Of a DNA stretch of 64,000 nt, positions 1 to 8,819 are shown in pieces. The position numbers and the translations under genes were made by a program. The stretch is from G963422445 sp963422445. Lineage in GTDB: Bacteria; Pseudomonadota; Alphaproteobacteria; Thalassobaculales; Thalassobaculaceae. Under the pieces are notes generated by a model. The model was given only the letters and a program-made list of their open reading frames with translations. It was not told where the DNA came from and ran no database searches. Each line of letters begins with the position of its first letter. Position 1 is the stretch's first letter. The DNA lies in assembly GCA_963422445.2 (NCBI GenBank), contig OY729512.2:2046001-2110000 (forward strand), given 5' to 3'.

Positions 1-485
1 GCCGATGGGGCGCGATGCGTTGTCGGGGTTCATGACCACGGTCTCGACGGCGTCCGGGTCGAGCCATGCCATGCGGACGTGGCCGGATGCGGGATCGGTG
101 AAGACGGGCCATGCGGCCTCGCCGGCGAGCGCCAGGTCGCGCATGAGCTCGGGCAGGCGGAGCGGCATGTCGGTGACGGGGTCGCGCCACCATTAGTCGA
201 GCATTTCTGGGAATCCGGGTCAAGGACGCGGACGCGCAAGCCGTCAGCGAGGAGGAAGGCGATGGGGAGTTCGACGAGCTGTCGGGCGAGGAGGTTGGTT
301 TCCCAGAGGTGGGTGGCGAGCTTCCTCATCCTGCTCTGGGTAAGCGGGGAGAGGTCGCGGCGTCCGTCGCCGGTGAGCGGGCGCCACTGATCCTCGTCCC
401 TGTCGATGCTCTTCCCCGCCGCCTCTCGGAGGGCGGCGTGCGGCGGGGTACCGCAGAGCATACGGATAAGGGCGGAGCGGATCAT
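1..485 (-). pseudogene. phage portal-like protein, frameshifted and cut by window edge
   Basis: On the minus strand a reading frame starts at 485 and runs about 95 codons, containing LATHLWETNLLARQLVELP and a following ADGLRVRV stretch, which is typical of the N-terminal part of phage portal-like proteins. Near 200 the frame shifts; the adjacent frame then carries WWRDPVTDMP, LALAGEAAWPVF and MAWLDPDAVETVVMNPDN through to base 1, with an in-frame stop just before WWRDP. The portal forms the dodecameric DNA entry ring of tailed phage heads. The terminase remnant at 1751-2246 lies upstream on the same strand, as expected for a phage packaging module. Family assignment rests on these motifs by eye and on context; the protein is broken and continues beyond the window. 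Confidence 0.6.
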
Positions 486-512
486 CGTGCGCCTGCGCGC
501 GTGGACGCGCGA

Positions 513-550
513 CGCCACCCTCGGTCGGCCTCGCCGGACCGAGGGTGGCG
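513..550. other. 14-bp perfect GC-rich hairpin
   Basis: CGCCACCCTCGGTC at 513-526 pairs perfectly with 537-550 around a 10-base loop. It lies between the remnants of the terminase and portal genes. It could be a transcription terminator or processing hairpin of the old phage operon, but no T-run follows on the minus strand. Confidence 0.5.
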
Positions 551-571
551 TCCTGCCGGCCAGCGCGCTAG

Positions 572-1750
572 GGAATGTCTGAACAAGTCGGTTTTTTCGT
601 GTATACGGGTGTCGTGGCCCGTGGATGAAACGCCAGAGCCCATCGGGGACGTGTTGTCGTGCCAGGAAATGGGGATTTTGATGCCCGAGTCGACCGTCCC
701 CGCCGCCTTGCGGCGGCTGCGGACAGATTGACCCCACGTCAGGCGGTGGCGCCGCGCCCAGCGATGAGCAGATTGGTGAACCCGAGCAGCACGGCGATGC
801 GTTGCGTGGTCTTCGCCAGCCCCCGATGGCGCACCTTCGCGTAGCCGAAGTGGCGCTTCACATACAGGAACGGATGCTCCACCTTGGCCCGAACCGACGC
901 CTTGCGCCTCTCCGCCGCCGCCGGGCCCGCCTTGTCCAGCCCCCGGCGCTTGCCGGGCTTCATCGCCACCTCCCAGTCCACGTCCGTGTCCCGGTTCTCC
1001 GCGCGCTTGTCCACCCCCTGATAGCCCGCGTCACCCCACACCTGCTCCTCGCCCCCGTGCAACAGCGCGTGCGCCGTCGCCACATCCGAGACAGTCGCCG
1101 GCGTCGTCTCCACGCTGTGCGTCAAGCCCGACTGCGCATCCACCCCGATGTGCGCCTTCATCCCGAAATGCCACTGATTGCCCTTCTTCGTCTGATGCAT
1201 CTCCGGGTCCCGCTCGCCCTTGCGGTTCTTCGTCGACGACGGCGCGGCAATGAGACTCGCGTCCACGATCGTCCCCTTGCTCAAGCGGTGTCCGAGAGAG
1301 GCCAGATGTGCGTTGATCTCCTCGAACAGCGTCTCGCCCAGACCGTGCGTCTCCAGCAAGTGGCGGAAATGCAGGATCGTCGTCTCGTCAGGCAGCGCAC
1401 CCGAGAGGCGCAACCCCACAAACCGCCGTACCGACTTCACCTCGTAGAGCAGGTCCTCCATCCCAGGGTCGCTCAGATTGTAGAACAGCTGCAACCCAGT
1501 GCACCCGCAGCATCACGCTCAGCGGATAAGGCCGCCGACCGCGACCGGCCTTCGGGTAGAACGGCTCGATGCGGGCCTCCAGCCGCTCCCAGGGAACCAG
1601 CCCGTCCATCGTCTCGAGAAAGACCTCGCGCCGCGTCCGACGCGTCTTCAGGTCGTGCTCCAGCTCCGCAAACGTCGCTTGCTCTAAGGCTCGCACTCCA
1701 CTCCGTCACCAATAAACCAATGTGCCAAAACCGACTTGTTCAGACAATCC
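572..1750 (-). mobile_element. IS5-group insertion sequence, copy 1
   Basis: The ends are GGAATGTCTGAACAAGTCGG and its near-perfect inverted copy ending at 1750. Flanks are CTAG (568-571) and TTAG (1751-1754), matching the YTAR target of IS5-group elements with one mismatch between the two copies. The element separates the terminase remnant from the portal remnant. A second copy with an identical CTAA duplication lies at 46889-48036. Confidence 0.9.
739..1696 (-). pseudogene. IS5-type transposase, frameshifted
   Basis: This is the same transposase as the intact 319-residue copy at 47022-47981, but it is split into two frames near 1494-1500, where the two copies differ by a small indel in an otherwise matching stretch. 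The N-terminal piece (ELEHDLKTRRTRREVFLETM) is at 1388-1696 and the catalytic part (HFGMKAHIGVDAQSGLTHSV, WGDAGYQG, VEHPFLYVKRHFGYAKVRHR) at 739-1494. IS5 transposases are DDE enzymes that cut and paste the element. This copy is unlikely to make active protein. Confidence 0.9.
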
Positions 1751-2246
1751 TTAGGTGTGAAGGCGTCGCGGGGATCGCCCTGCGCCCAGGCGCCGGCGGG
1801 CGCCGGACGGCTTTCGACGGCGGCCGCGCAGGCCAGCGCTAGTGCCCAGAAGCGGACGGCATGGCCGTCGGTGCCCGAGCGTTCGGCGACAAGGCGGGGC
1901 TGCCGGTGAGTCCGGCCTCGGCGCGGAAGTCGCGCCTGAGCGCCTCGTCCTTCGGGATCCTGAGGCGCCCGTCCTCCATGGCCTCGCGCAACGCGGTGGT
2001 GACGTTCAGGCGGCGGGGGCTGGACATGATGACGCCGTCGACCCGCAAGCTGCCGTGGTCCTCCTGGTACTGCTCCACCACGGCCTCGCCCGTACCGGTC
2101 TGGTCGACGGCGATGCGGACCGGGCGGTAGCGTTCGGCGAGATCGCGCACGATCCTGGCTGCTCGGAGAAGGATATGTCGCGCTCGGCGCGCAGCTCGCG
2201 CAACCACAGCGCGCCGGCGGCCTTCTCGACGACGGCCGCTTGTCAC
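1751..2246 (-). pseudogene. phage terminase large subunit, C-terminal remnant
   Basis: The minus-strand frame contains RYRPVRIAVDQTGTGEAVVE, GVIMSSPRRLNVTTALREAM and EDGRLRIPKDEALRRDF, the pattern of the C-terminal RNase H-like nuclease domain of phage large terminases, which cuts DNA during head filling. Further on, RLVAERSGTDGHAVRFWALA is recognisable in a shifted frame just before the IS at 1750. The N-terminal ATPase half is missing: the frame is lost at about 2246, next to the IS1595-type fragment. With the portal remnant it marks an old prophage. Confidence 0.75.
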
Positions 2247-2290
2247 GTCGACGCCGATGTATGTGTGTCCGCCGGCGAAGCGCCCGGGGT

Positions 2291-2531
2291 CAAGTCCACA
2301 CCAACGGCGTCGAATCGGTCTGGTCGATGCTGAAGCGCGCCCATAAGGGCATGTTCCACAAGATCAACCCGAAGCACCTGGACCGCTACGTCCAGGAGTT
2401 CGCTGGCAAGCACAATCTGCGCGAGCAAGACACGCTCGCCCAAATGGCCATTGTCGCGTTGGGCTTGTCAGGGAAGCGCCTGAAGTACCGCGAGCTTATC
2501 GCTGACAACGGGCGTTCTTCGGGGCGCGGGC
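2291..2531 (+). pseudogene. IS1595-family (ISXO2-like) transposase, C-terminal fragment
   Basis: The frame from 2291 reads VHTNGVESVWSMLKRAHKGM and, further on, HLDRYVQEFAGKHNLR, the C-terminal end of ISXO2-like DDE domains (NxxExxWxxLKR motif). The catalytic N-terminal two thirds is absent and the sequence upstream belongs to the terminase remnant, so this is a truncated copy. The frame runs on past the expected end, suggesting an indel near 2510-2531. A small frame at 2532 follows directly. Confidence 0.8.
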
Positions 2532-2672
2532 ATGAGCAAAAAACCGGAGCTTCCCGCCGATCCGCACTTCAAGGGCGCGACTCACGAGAAACTTGTTCGG
2601 GCGCTGGGCAAGCCGAAACCCGGAAAGGCGAAAACCGCAACGAAACCAAGGGGATCGAAGGGTGATGCGTAG
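2532..2672 (+). CDS. small basic protein (46 aa) behind IS1595 transposase
   Basis: ATG at 2532 opens a 46-codon frame beginning MSKKPELPADPHFKGATHEK and ending with a Lys/Pro/Gly-rich tail before TAG at 2670-2672. It directly follows the IS1595-type transposase fragment, as would a second short gene of that element or a neighbour carried with it. Function unknown. It could be non-functional in this truncated setting; IS-A copy A begins only 16 bases downstream. Confidence 0.4.
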   Translation: MSKKPELPADPHFKGATHEKLVRALGKPKPGKAKTATKPRGSKGDA

Positions 2673-2687
2673 CAATGCATATAATTC

Positions 2688-4185
2688 GAACCTCTTGCAA
2701 AATTCCTGTCCCCAGGGTCCGGTGAGCCCGGATCGGTCGGTTGATCCCGGTCACCTCTGCACCTGGAGGTCGGAATCCATGGATTCGCGGTGTCTCATCA
2801 GAGATGATGAGACCAAACAGGGACCTTTGTGGACATCGGGACACGCCTCTCCGGGCCACTCTCTTCGAGAGGGCCGTGAAGGGTCGGCATGCGTTGTCGG
2901 AGCCGCGCTATGGGACGGCGAGACGTATCAACGGGTCAGCCGCCAGGGCCGGGATGCCGACCATGAGATGGCAGGCGACCCTGGAATGTCCACGGACGCG
3001 GACATGGCGCCCGCCACACTCATCCTTGAGGCGGGCGTTGATCCTCTCGACACCGGACCGGATCCGGAACCGCACGGTCTCGGGATCGACATGGCCTATT
3101 GCACGCCGGGCCCGGGCCTCCCGGTCTCGCTCCTCCTTGAGGTCCTTGTCCCGGCGCGGATTGACATCGATGATCGGCACATGGCCAAGCCGTTCGCTCA
3201 TCTGGTAGATCTCTCTGGCATCATAGGCCGCGTCCATGAGATCGTAGAGATTGGTCACACGCCCGGCGGTCATCATCGCCAGCGGGATCGCGACCTGGCT
3301 GTCATGGACGGATGCCGAGGTGAGGACGGTACTCAGCGGCACCCCGCAGTCTGCTGTGTCGATATGCAGCTTGTAACCGCGCCAAGCCTCCATGACCCCT
3401 TTGGCATTCTTCTTTGCCCCGTGATCGCAGACCTTCGGCAGCGCGTCGAGCATCTCATCGAGATCCATCCCGTTCGCTTGCTGTTCGAGACGCCCAGGCT
3501 CCTTCGTCCTCTCCTCGCCCTTGCGGGGCCGGCCGCGCTTGCGGTTCGGCGTCCTGGCCTTCGGCTTCGGGGCCGGCGTCTCCCGGGCCTCGATGGCCGT
3601 CGAGTCCCGCGACACGTGGCCGATGAGCGCGTCGCCCAGTGTCTCTGCAACCAGAGCCGCGTGCATCCTCTCCGGAAGACGGGACTGCGAAAATTCGGCA
3701 AATGCCCGCGAAAACGTCGCTTCACTCGGGATCTTCGCGACACGCGACCAGCCGCACAGTCGGCGCAACGTCGGGTCCACCTTGAGCCTGTCGATCAGGT
3801 GGCGGGTCGTCGGCAGATCCCATACCGCCTTGGCGATGAAGCCACGGGCCAGCGCCTGGCGATCCTCCCGGGGCCGACCCGGACCGGTCCACACCCCATC
3901 GACGAAGCCCTCCACCTTGACGAGATCGAGAGCTGTCACGAAACGCTTGTGCGTCTCGAGGAGAGGACCGACCGCCTCGGCCAACGCAGGGAAAAGGTCC
4001 CCTTGAAATCGGCGCCAGAGATCGGATAGGGTCGAGCCAAGGGTCATCGGGGTCACCTCCTCGGTATCTTGTTGTTGTGGAAACACAACATACCACGAGG
4101 TGGCCCCGAAACCCAGGCCCTCGACAACAAAATCAGCCTCGACAAGGCAAAAAACCGGTCGGGCCGGCAATTTTGCAAGAAGCTC
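2688..4185 (-). mobile_element. IS-A copy A (1.5-kb DDE element)
   Basis: The left end GAACCTCTTGCAAAATTCC pairs with the right end, whose reverse complement is GAGCTTCTTGCAAAATTGCC. The copy is bounded by a perfect 4-bp duplication ATTC at 2684-2687 and 4186-4189, so it is an unrearranged insertion. Five copies of this element (A, B, C, D/E, F) occur in the window. Only 21 bp separate it from copy B, which has the same orientation. Confidence 0.92.
2908..4047 (-). CDS. IS-A transposase, copy A
   Basis: A 379-residue DDE transposase with start ATG at 4047; a GTG three codons upstream is an alternative. Near residues 25-130 it has a DUF772-like region (GRPREDRQALARGFIAKAVW, TTRHLIDRLKVD, EATFSRAFAEFSQS). 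A basic linker near 170-190 carries NRKRGRPRKG. The catalytic half has YKLHIDTADCGVP, DLMDAAYDAREI and GVERINARLKDECGGRHVRV. It resembles IS5/IS1182-type enzymes; I could not place it in a subgroup. No frameshift is visible and the element has intact ends, so it may be active. Confidence 0.85.
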   Translation of the reverse strand: MTLGSTLSDLWRRFQGDLFPALAEAVGPLLETHKRFVTALDLVKVEGFVDGVWTGPGRPREDRQALARGFIAKAVWDLPTTRHLIDRLKVDPTLRRLCGWSRVAKIPSEATFSRAFAEFSQSRLPERMHAALVAETLGDALIGHVSRDSTAIEARETPAPKPKARTPNRKRGRPRKGEERTKEPGRLEQQANGMDLDEMLDALPKVCDHGAKKNAKGVMEAWRGYKLHIDTADCGVPLSTVLTSASVHDSQVAIPLAMMTAGRVTNLYDLMDAAYDAREIYQMSERLGHVPIIDVNPRRDKDLKEERDREARARRAIGHVDPETVRFRIRSGVERINARLKDECGGRHVRVRGHSRVACHLMVGIPALAADPLIRLAVP

Positions 4186-4206
4186 ATTCCCTAAAATTTA
4201 GCACGG

Positions 4207-5703
4207 GAACCTCTTGCAAAATTCCTGTCCCCAGGGTCCGGTGAGGCCGGATCGGTCGGTTGATCCCGGTCACCTCTGCACCTGGAGGTCGGAATCCATG
4301 GATTCGCGGTGTCTCATCAGAGATGATGAGACCGAACAGGGACCTTTGTGAACATCGGGACACGCCTCTCCGGGCCACTCTCTTCGAGAGGGCCGCGAAG
4401 GGTCGGTATGCGTTGTCGGAGCCGCGCTATGGGACGGCGAGACGTATCAACGGGTCAGCCGCCAGGGCCAGGATGCCGAACATGAGATGGCAGGCGATCT
4501 TGGAATGTCCACGGACGCGGACATGGCGCCCGCCAAACTCATCCTTGAGGCGGGCGTTGGTCCTCTTGACACCGGACCGGATCCGGACCCGCACGGTCTC
4601 GGAATCGACATGGCCTATTGCACGCCGGGCCCGGGCCTCCCGGTCTCGCTCCTCCTTGAGGTCCTTGTCCCGGCGCCGATTGACATCGATGATCGGCACA
4701 TGGCCAAGCCGTTCGCTCATCTGGTGGATCTCCCTGGCATCATAGGCCGCGTCCATGAGATCGTAGAGATTGGTCACACGCGCGGCGGTCATCATCGCCA
4801 GCGGGATCGCGACCTGGCTGTCATGGACGGATGCCGAGGTGAGAACGGTCCTCATCGGCACCCCGCAGTCTGCTGTGTCGATAGGCAGCTTGTAATCGCG
4901 CCAGGCCTCCATGACCCCCTTGGCAGTCTTCTTTGCCCCGTGATCGCAGACCTTCGGCAGCGCGTCGAGCCTCTCATCGAGATCCATCCCGTTCGCTTGC
5001 CGTTCGAGACGCCCAGGCTCCTTCGTCCTCTCCGCGCCCTTGCGGGGCCGGCCGCGCTTGCGGTTCGGCGTCCTGGCCTTCGGCTTCGGGGCCGGCGTCT
5101 CCCGGGCCTCGATGGCCGTCGGGTCCCTCGACACGTGGCCGATGAGCGCATCGCCCAGTGTCTCTGCAACCAGAGCCGCGTGCATCCTCTCCGGAAGACG
5201 GGACTGCGAAAATTCGGCAAACGTCCGCGAAAACGTCGCTTCACGCGGGATCTCCGAGACACGCGACCAGCCGCACAGTCGGCGCAACGTCGGGTCCACC
5301 TTGAGCCTGTCGATCAGGTGGCGGGTCGTCGGCAGACCCCACACCGCCTTGGCGATGAAGCCACGGGCCAGCGCCTGGCGATCCTCCCGGGGCCGACCCG
5401 GACCGGTCCACACCTCATCGACGAAGCCCTCCACCTTGACGAGATCGAGAGCTGTCACGAAGCGCTTGTGCGTCTCCAGGAGAGGACCGACCGCCTCGGC
5501 CAAGGCAGGGAAAAGGTCCCCTTGAAATCGGCGCCAGAGATCGGATAGGGTCGAGCCAAGGGTCATCGGGGTCACCTCCTCGGTATCTTGTTATTGTAGA
5601 AACACAACAGACCACGGGATGCCCCGGGACCCAGGCCCTCGACAACAAAATCAGCCTCGACAAGGCAAAAAACCGGTCGGGCCGGCAATTTTGCAAGAAG
5701 CTC
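4207..5703 (-). mobile_element. IS-A copy B
   Basis: It has the same terminal repeats as copy A. The flanks ACGG (4203-4206) and CAGA (5704-5707) do not match, so the original target duplication was lost, for example by recombination with another copy or a flanking deletion. Confidence 0.9.
4427..5566 (-). CDS. IS-A transposase, copy B
   Basis: Open 379-residue DDE transposase, very close to copy A by eye. Start ATG at 5566, with a GTG at 5575 as alternative. The key segments are present: VHDSQVAIPLAMMTA, DLMDAAYDAREI and a C-terminal RTNARLKDEFGGRHVRVRG. The lack of a matching target duplication suggests the copy has been through recombination rather than being a fresh insertion. Confidence 0.85.
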   Translation of the reverse strand: MTLGSTLSDLWRRFQGDLFPALAEAVGPLLETHKRFVTALDLVKVEGFVDEVWTGPGRPREDRQALARGFIAKAVWGLPTTRHLIDRLKVDPTLRRLCGWSRVSEIPREATFSRTFAEFSQSRLPERMHAALVAETLGDALIGHVSRDPTAIEARETPAPKPKARTPNRKRGRPRKGAERTKEPGRLERQANGMDLDERLDALPKVCDHGAKKTAKGVMEAWRDYKLPIDTADCGVPMRTVLTSASVHDSQVAIPLAMMTAARVTNLYDLMDAAYDAREIHQMSERLGHVPIIDVNRRRDKDLKEERDREARARRAIGHVDSETVRVRIRSGVKRTNARLKDEFGGRHVRVRGHSKIACHLMFGILALAADPLIRLAVP

Positions 5704-5853
5704 CAGAACCAGTTTTTCTTTCACATTGGGCGGTGGCCGAAGCTCTGCTGCCATCTCGGCGGCGACGAGAGGCGCATCGACCATGGATTGCAAGTAGTGG
5801 TTGAAGGAAGGGAACCCTGCCGGTCGACCAAGCGGCTCGAGGTCACCCACGCC
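5704..5853 (-). other. 150-bp gene fragment between two IS elements, unidentified
   Basis: The minus strand keeps an open frame reading PLGRPAGFPSFNHYLQSMVD followed by APLVAAEMAAELRPPP and NVKEKLVLE until it meets the IS-A end. It looks like real coding sequence cut on both sides by insertions, but I do not recognise the family. Confidence 0.35.
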
Positions 5854-5857
5854 CTAG

Positions 5858-6701
5858 ATAGTGTCGTCATGAGTGATGTTTATCTGTCCTATCTGTCGAA
5901 TTCACTCGATGGTTCTTGGAGGCGACTCATGGGATTGGCTCATCGGCGTCACGACATTTCGGACAGGGTCTGGCTGTTGTTGGAGCCTCATCTGCCTGGC
6001 CGAGCGGGACGTTGGGGTGGGGTGGCGCAGGATAATCGACGGTTCATTAATGCGACCTTCTGGATTCTGCGTACCGGCGCTCCCTGGCGTGATGTGCCGC
6101 CAGACTATGGAGACTGGAAAACTACCCATCGTCGGTTCTGTCGCTGGCGGGACAAGGGGCTCTGGGGGGCGTTGCTGGAGCCTCTGGTGGATGAGCCGGA
6201 CGATGAGTGGCTGATGATTGACGCCAGTCATCTCAAGGTCCATCCCCATGCGAGCGGTGCGGTCGGCGGCAATCAGGCGATGGATCGCACAAAAGGGGGC
6301 TGAACACGACGCTGCACCTGGCTGTGGACGCGCATGGGATGCCGGTGCGGGTGTTGGTGACCGAGGGGACGGCAGCAGATTGCAGTCAAGCGGTCGAGCT
6401 GATTGAAGGGATAGATGCCGAGTCCTTGTTGGCGGACAAGGCCTATGACACGAATGCCATCCTGTCTTATTGTGAGGAGCATGAAGTTATTCCAGTGGTT
6501 CCGCCGAAGCGCAACCGCAAGCACCCCAGAGCGTATGATGTCCATCTCTACCGGCGCCGGCATTTGGTGGAGAACGCCTTTCTGTGGCTCAAGGGCTGGC
6601 GTGGGATTGCCACGCGATACGCCAAGAATGCCGCATCGTTCCTCGCCGCGGTGCAGATTCGGTGTCTGGCGCTCTGGGCTGGTATTTCGTGACGACACTA
6701 T
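5858..6701 (+). mobile_element. IS5-family IS427-type element, 844 bp, copy 1
   Basis: The ends ATAGTGTCGTCA and TGACGACACTAT are inverted and flanked by a perfect CTAG duplication at 5854-5857 and 6702-6705. A second, decayed copy lies at 37762-38607, also at a CTAG site. Confidence 0.93.
5930..6692 (+). CDS. IS427-type transposase, two frames joined by likely programmed frameshift
   Basis: The first frame (5930-6303, MGLAHRRHDISDRVWLLLEP; DVPPDYGDWKTTHRRFCRW; LMIDASHLKVHPHASG) ends in KGG just before the second frame, which continues LHLAVDAHGMPVRVLVTEGT, LLADKAYDTNAILSYC and RRHLVENAFLWLKGWRGIAT to 6692. The junction has an A4G5 run (ACAAAAGGGGGC near 6291-6302), a classic slippery site, and OrfA/OrfB frameshifting is usual in this IS5 subgroup. 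The joined product is a DDE transposase of about 250 residues. Both frames are free of other breaks, so the element may be functional. Confidence 0.85.
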
Positions 6702-6705
6702 CTAG

Positions 6706-7190
6706 GTAACAACCTGCATCTCCAGCTGGCCAGTGTCGTGTCCTACAGCGCCGAGGGATGACCCGAGACTATCACCTGACAGGGTAGTTGCTTGAGCCGA
6801 TCCGGAACCGCGACAGGGTCGGCCTCCGTGGAGTCGAAGCGATAACGCTCGGCCGACCGCCGGATCTCCTGCAGATACGGCGGACCGCTGTAGACCAGGT
6901 TCTGGCCGGAGAACGAAGACGACGGCATAAAGGTATGCACACAGCCATGCACCAGCGCTCGACCGGATGATCACAGACAAAGGCATCGAGCGCTTGGATG
7001 TCGCGATCGATGTCGACCGAGCGCAGGACCGGCAGCCTGCGCATCATCAACGCACCGTCCCGAATGACTCTCGATGTCGACACCGTGCGGCGGCATCAGC
7101 GCGATCAGCGTCTGACACAAACCTGCTGGCACCGTCGATCCGAAAGATCCCAGCCGCCGCTCCCGTCACATGAACGCCACCCATAGACCG
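6706..7190 (-). pseudogene. D12-class DNA adenine methyltransferase, decayed copy 1
   Basis: Pieces in several minus-strand frames fit a D12-class N6-adenine DNA methyltransferase. Near 7100 there is TLIALMPPHGVDIES, then GALMMRRLPVLRSVDIDRD, and near 6750-6900 YSGPPYLQEIRRSAERYRFD with LKQLPCQVIVSGHPSALYD. The usual DPPY catalytic tetrapeptide is degraded to SGPPY, and at least two frameshifts separate the parts. A related fragment lies at 14715-14960. The IS at 5858-6701 sits at its 3' side. Confidence 0.75.
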
Positions 7191-7507
7191 GCGATTCTGT
7201 AACGTCTAAGCATTTTCTGTGGTATCTTGCTGTAAAGAATGTTTATCTGTTTTTTGGGAATTATATACTAACTTGACGAGAGGTCTCACCGTTCACCATA
7301 ATGTCTTTAATCTGCTTGCAAAATGGTCGCTACGGCGTGTTTTCCCGGCCACCGGCACGGGGTAGCAGGCCCATTGCGACCAATTCGCGTGCGGATCTGC
7401 CATTGTCTAGTCAGGCATATAATTTCCTTTCTTTTCAGCTCACTAAGCTGAAAATGTACCTCGGCCCCTTGTGGTAAAATCGGTATGCGCTGTAACGGAG
7501 GAAAACG
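7191..7507 (+). promoter_or_regulatory. upstream region of the liv operon
   Basis: This 317-bp stretch holds no gene I can support and is AT-richer than its surroundings (for example near 7195-7275), as expected for a promoter region. It ends with ACGGAGG at 7494-7500, a strong ribosome binding site eight bases before the livJ ATG. No specific promoter boxes or operator can be named with confidence. Confidence 0.5.
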
Positions 7508-8728
7508 ATGCACAGCACGAAGATCCTGAAAATCTGTACGGCCCTTGCCTTTGCGATTGGCCTGAATGGTCCGGCCCTGGCAGTGGATCCAGTCAAGATC
7601 GGCTATGTTGGCGGTATCTCTGGCGCTTGCGGCGGGTTGACGCATTCGGCCATCAAGGCGATGAAAATCGCATTGGAGGAAATCAATGGTGCCGGCGGTG
7701 CTTCCGGCCGGCCGATCGAGATCATCTGGCGCGACAGCAAGACCAAACCCGATGAGGGAGCCAAGCAGGCGCGCGACCTGATCCTGACCGAAAAGATCGA
7801 TATCATGACCGGGGTCTGTTCAAGTTCGGTCTTCATGGCAATCAATCCGATCGCAAAGCAATATGGCGTCCCGCTGGTCAGCGCGATCAGCGGCACGCAC
7901 AAAGCGACGATCGACTTCGGGCACCCGTTCGTGTTCCAGACCCAACCGCACACCCTCATGGAAGGCAAGGCGCTCGCCGAATACGCGGTGCGTCAGGACT
8001 GGAACAATATCGTTACGATGGGCCTCGACTATGAATGGGGCCGGACCACTGTCAAGGTCTTTACGGAAGAACTCGGGAAACTGAAGCCCGATGTGAAGAT
8101 CGCGAAACAGTTTTGGCCGCGTATTGGCGAGACCAACCTGACCTCCTACATCACCGCAGCGCTGGCCGAGCGACCGGATGCGATCATGGCGGTTATGTTT
8201 GGCAGCGGCACCAACAGCCTGATCAAGCAAGGCAAATCTTACGGGCTGCTCAAGCGGACCGAGCTCCTGACCTTTCTGAGCACCGAGAGCTACATGTCCC
8301 TCGGGACCGATATTCCCGACGGCGTGCACGGTTGGACCCGTGGGCCGTTCTATGCGCTCGAAAGCGAGAAGGCGAAGACTTTCGTCGCGAAGTACCGCAA
8401 GGCTCACGATGGTGAATATCCGAACGATTGGGGGATGCTGGCCTATGATGCGATGTATGTCATAAAGGCCGGTATTGACGAGGCGGGCAGCACCGACCCC
8501 GAGAAATTCCGCCGGGCTTTGGGTGCGCTCACGTTCGATACGCTGCGCGGACCACTGAAAATGCGCATGATCGACAACACCTTCAATGCGCCGAGCTTCA
8601 TGGGCGTTACAAGGATGACCGATGCGTATCCGTTTCCGACCATGGCTGACATCATGGTGATCCCGGGTGATATCACGTTGCCGTCAGAGGAGACGGTCAA
8701 AGCGCTCCGGGCGGCTGCGGCGAAGTAG
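7508..8728 (+). CDS. ABC transporter substrate-binding protein (LivJ type)
   Basis: A 406-residue periplasmic binding protein of the branched-chain amino acid/amide family. Residues 1-25 form a signal peptide (MHSTKILK, hydrophobic core, cleavage after PALA), so it is exported. The mature part starts DPVKIGYVGGISGACGG, typical of Peripla_BP_6 proteins, with GRPIEIIWRDSKTKPDEGAK and later YEWGRTTVKVFTEEL. The start is fixed by the ribosome binding site ACGGAGG. It opens a five-gene cluster with two permeases and two ATPases. The true ligand is not readable from sequence; members bind Leu/Ile/Val, urea, amides or aromatic acids. Confidence 0.92.
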   Translation: MHSTKILKICTALAFAIGLNGPALAVDPVKIGYVGGISGACGGLTHSAIKAMKIALEEINGAGGASGRPIEIIWRDSKTKPDEGAKQARDLILTEKIDIMTGVCSSSVFMAINPIAKQYGVPLVSAISGTHKATIDFGHPFVFQTQPHTLMEGKALAEYAVRQDWNNIVTMGLDYEWGRTTVKVFTEELGKLKPDVKIAKQFWPRIGETNLTSYITAALAERPDAIMAVMFGSGTNSLIKQGKSYGLLKRTELLTFLSTESYMSLGTDIPDGVHGWTRGPFYALESEKAKTFVAKYRKAHDGEYPNDWGMLAYDAMYVIKAGIDEAGSTDPEKFRRALGALTFDTLRGPLKMRMIDNTFNAPSFMGVTRMTDAYPFPTMADIMVIPGDITLPSEETVKALRAAAAK

Positions 8729-8760
8729 TCGGCACACGCGCTCATCTGCCATATCCGATT

Positions 8761-8792
8761 TCCTCCCCGGGCCGTTCAGGTCGCGGGGAGGA
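8761..8792 (+). terminator. hairpin between livJ and livH
   Basis: TCCTCCCCG at 8761-8769 pairs perfectly with CGGGGAGGA at 8784-8792. Its place between the binding-protein gene and the permease genes fits a partial terminator or mRNA-stabilising hairpin that lets the binding protein be made in excess. There is no strong T-run, so full termination is unlikely. Confidence 0.5.
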
Positions 8793-8819
8793 TTGTCCTG
8801 CCATGATGGAAATCCGGCG

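Noticed and set aside
4487..5548. Long plus-strand open frames opposite IS-A transposases (here and in the other copies)
   Set aside because: They mirror the codon structure of the GC-rich transposase genes and lack motifs or ribosome sites.
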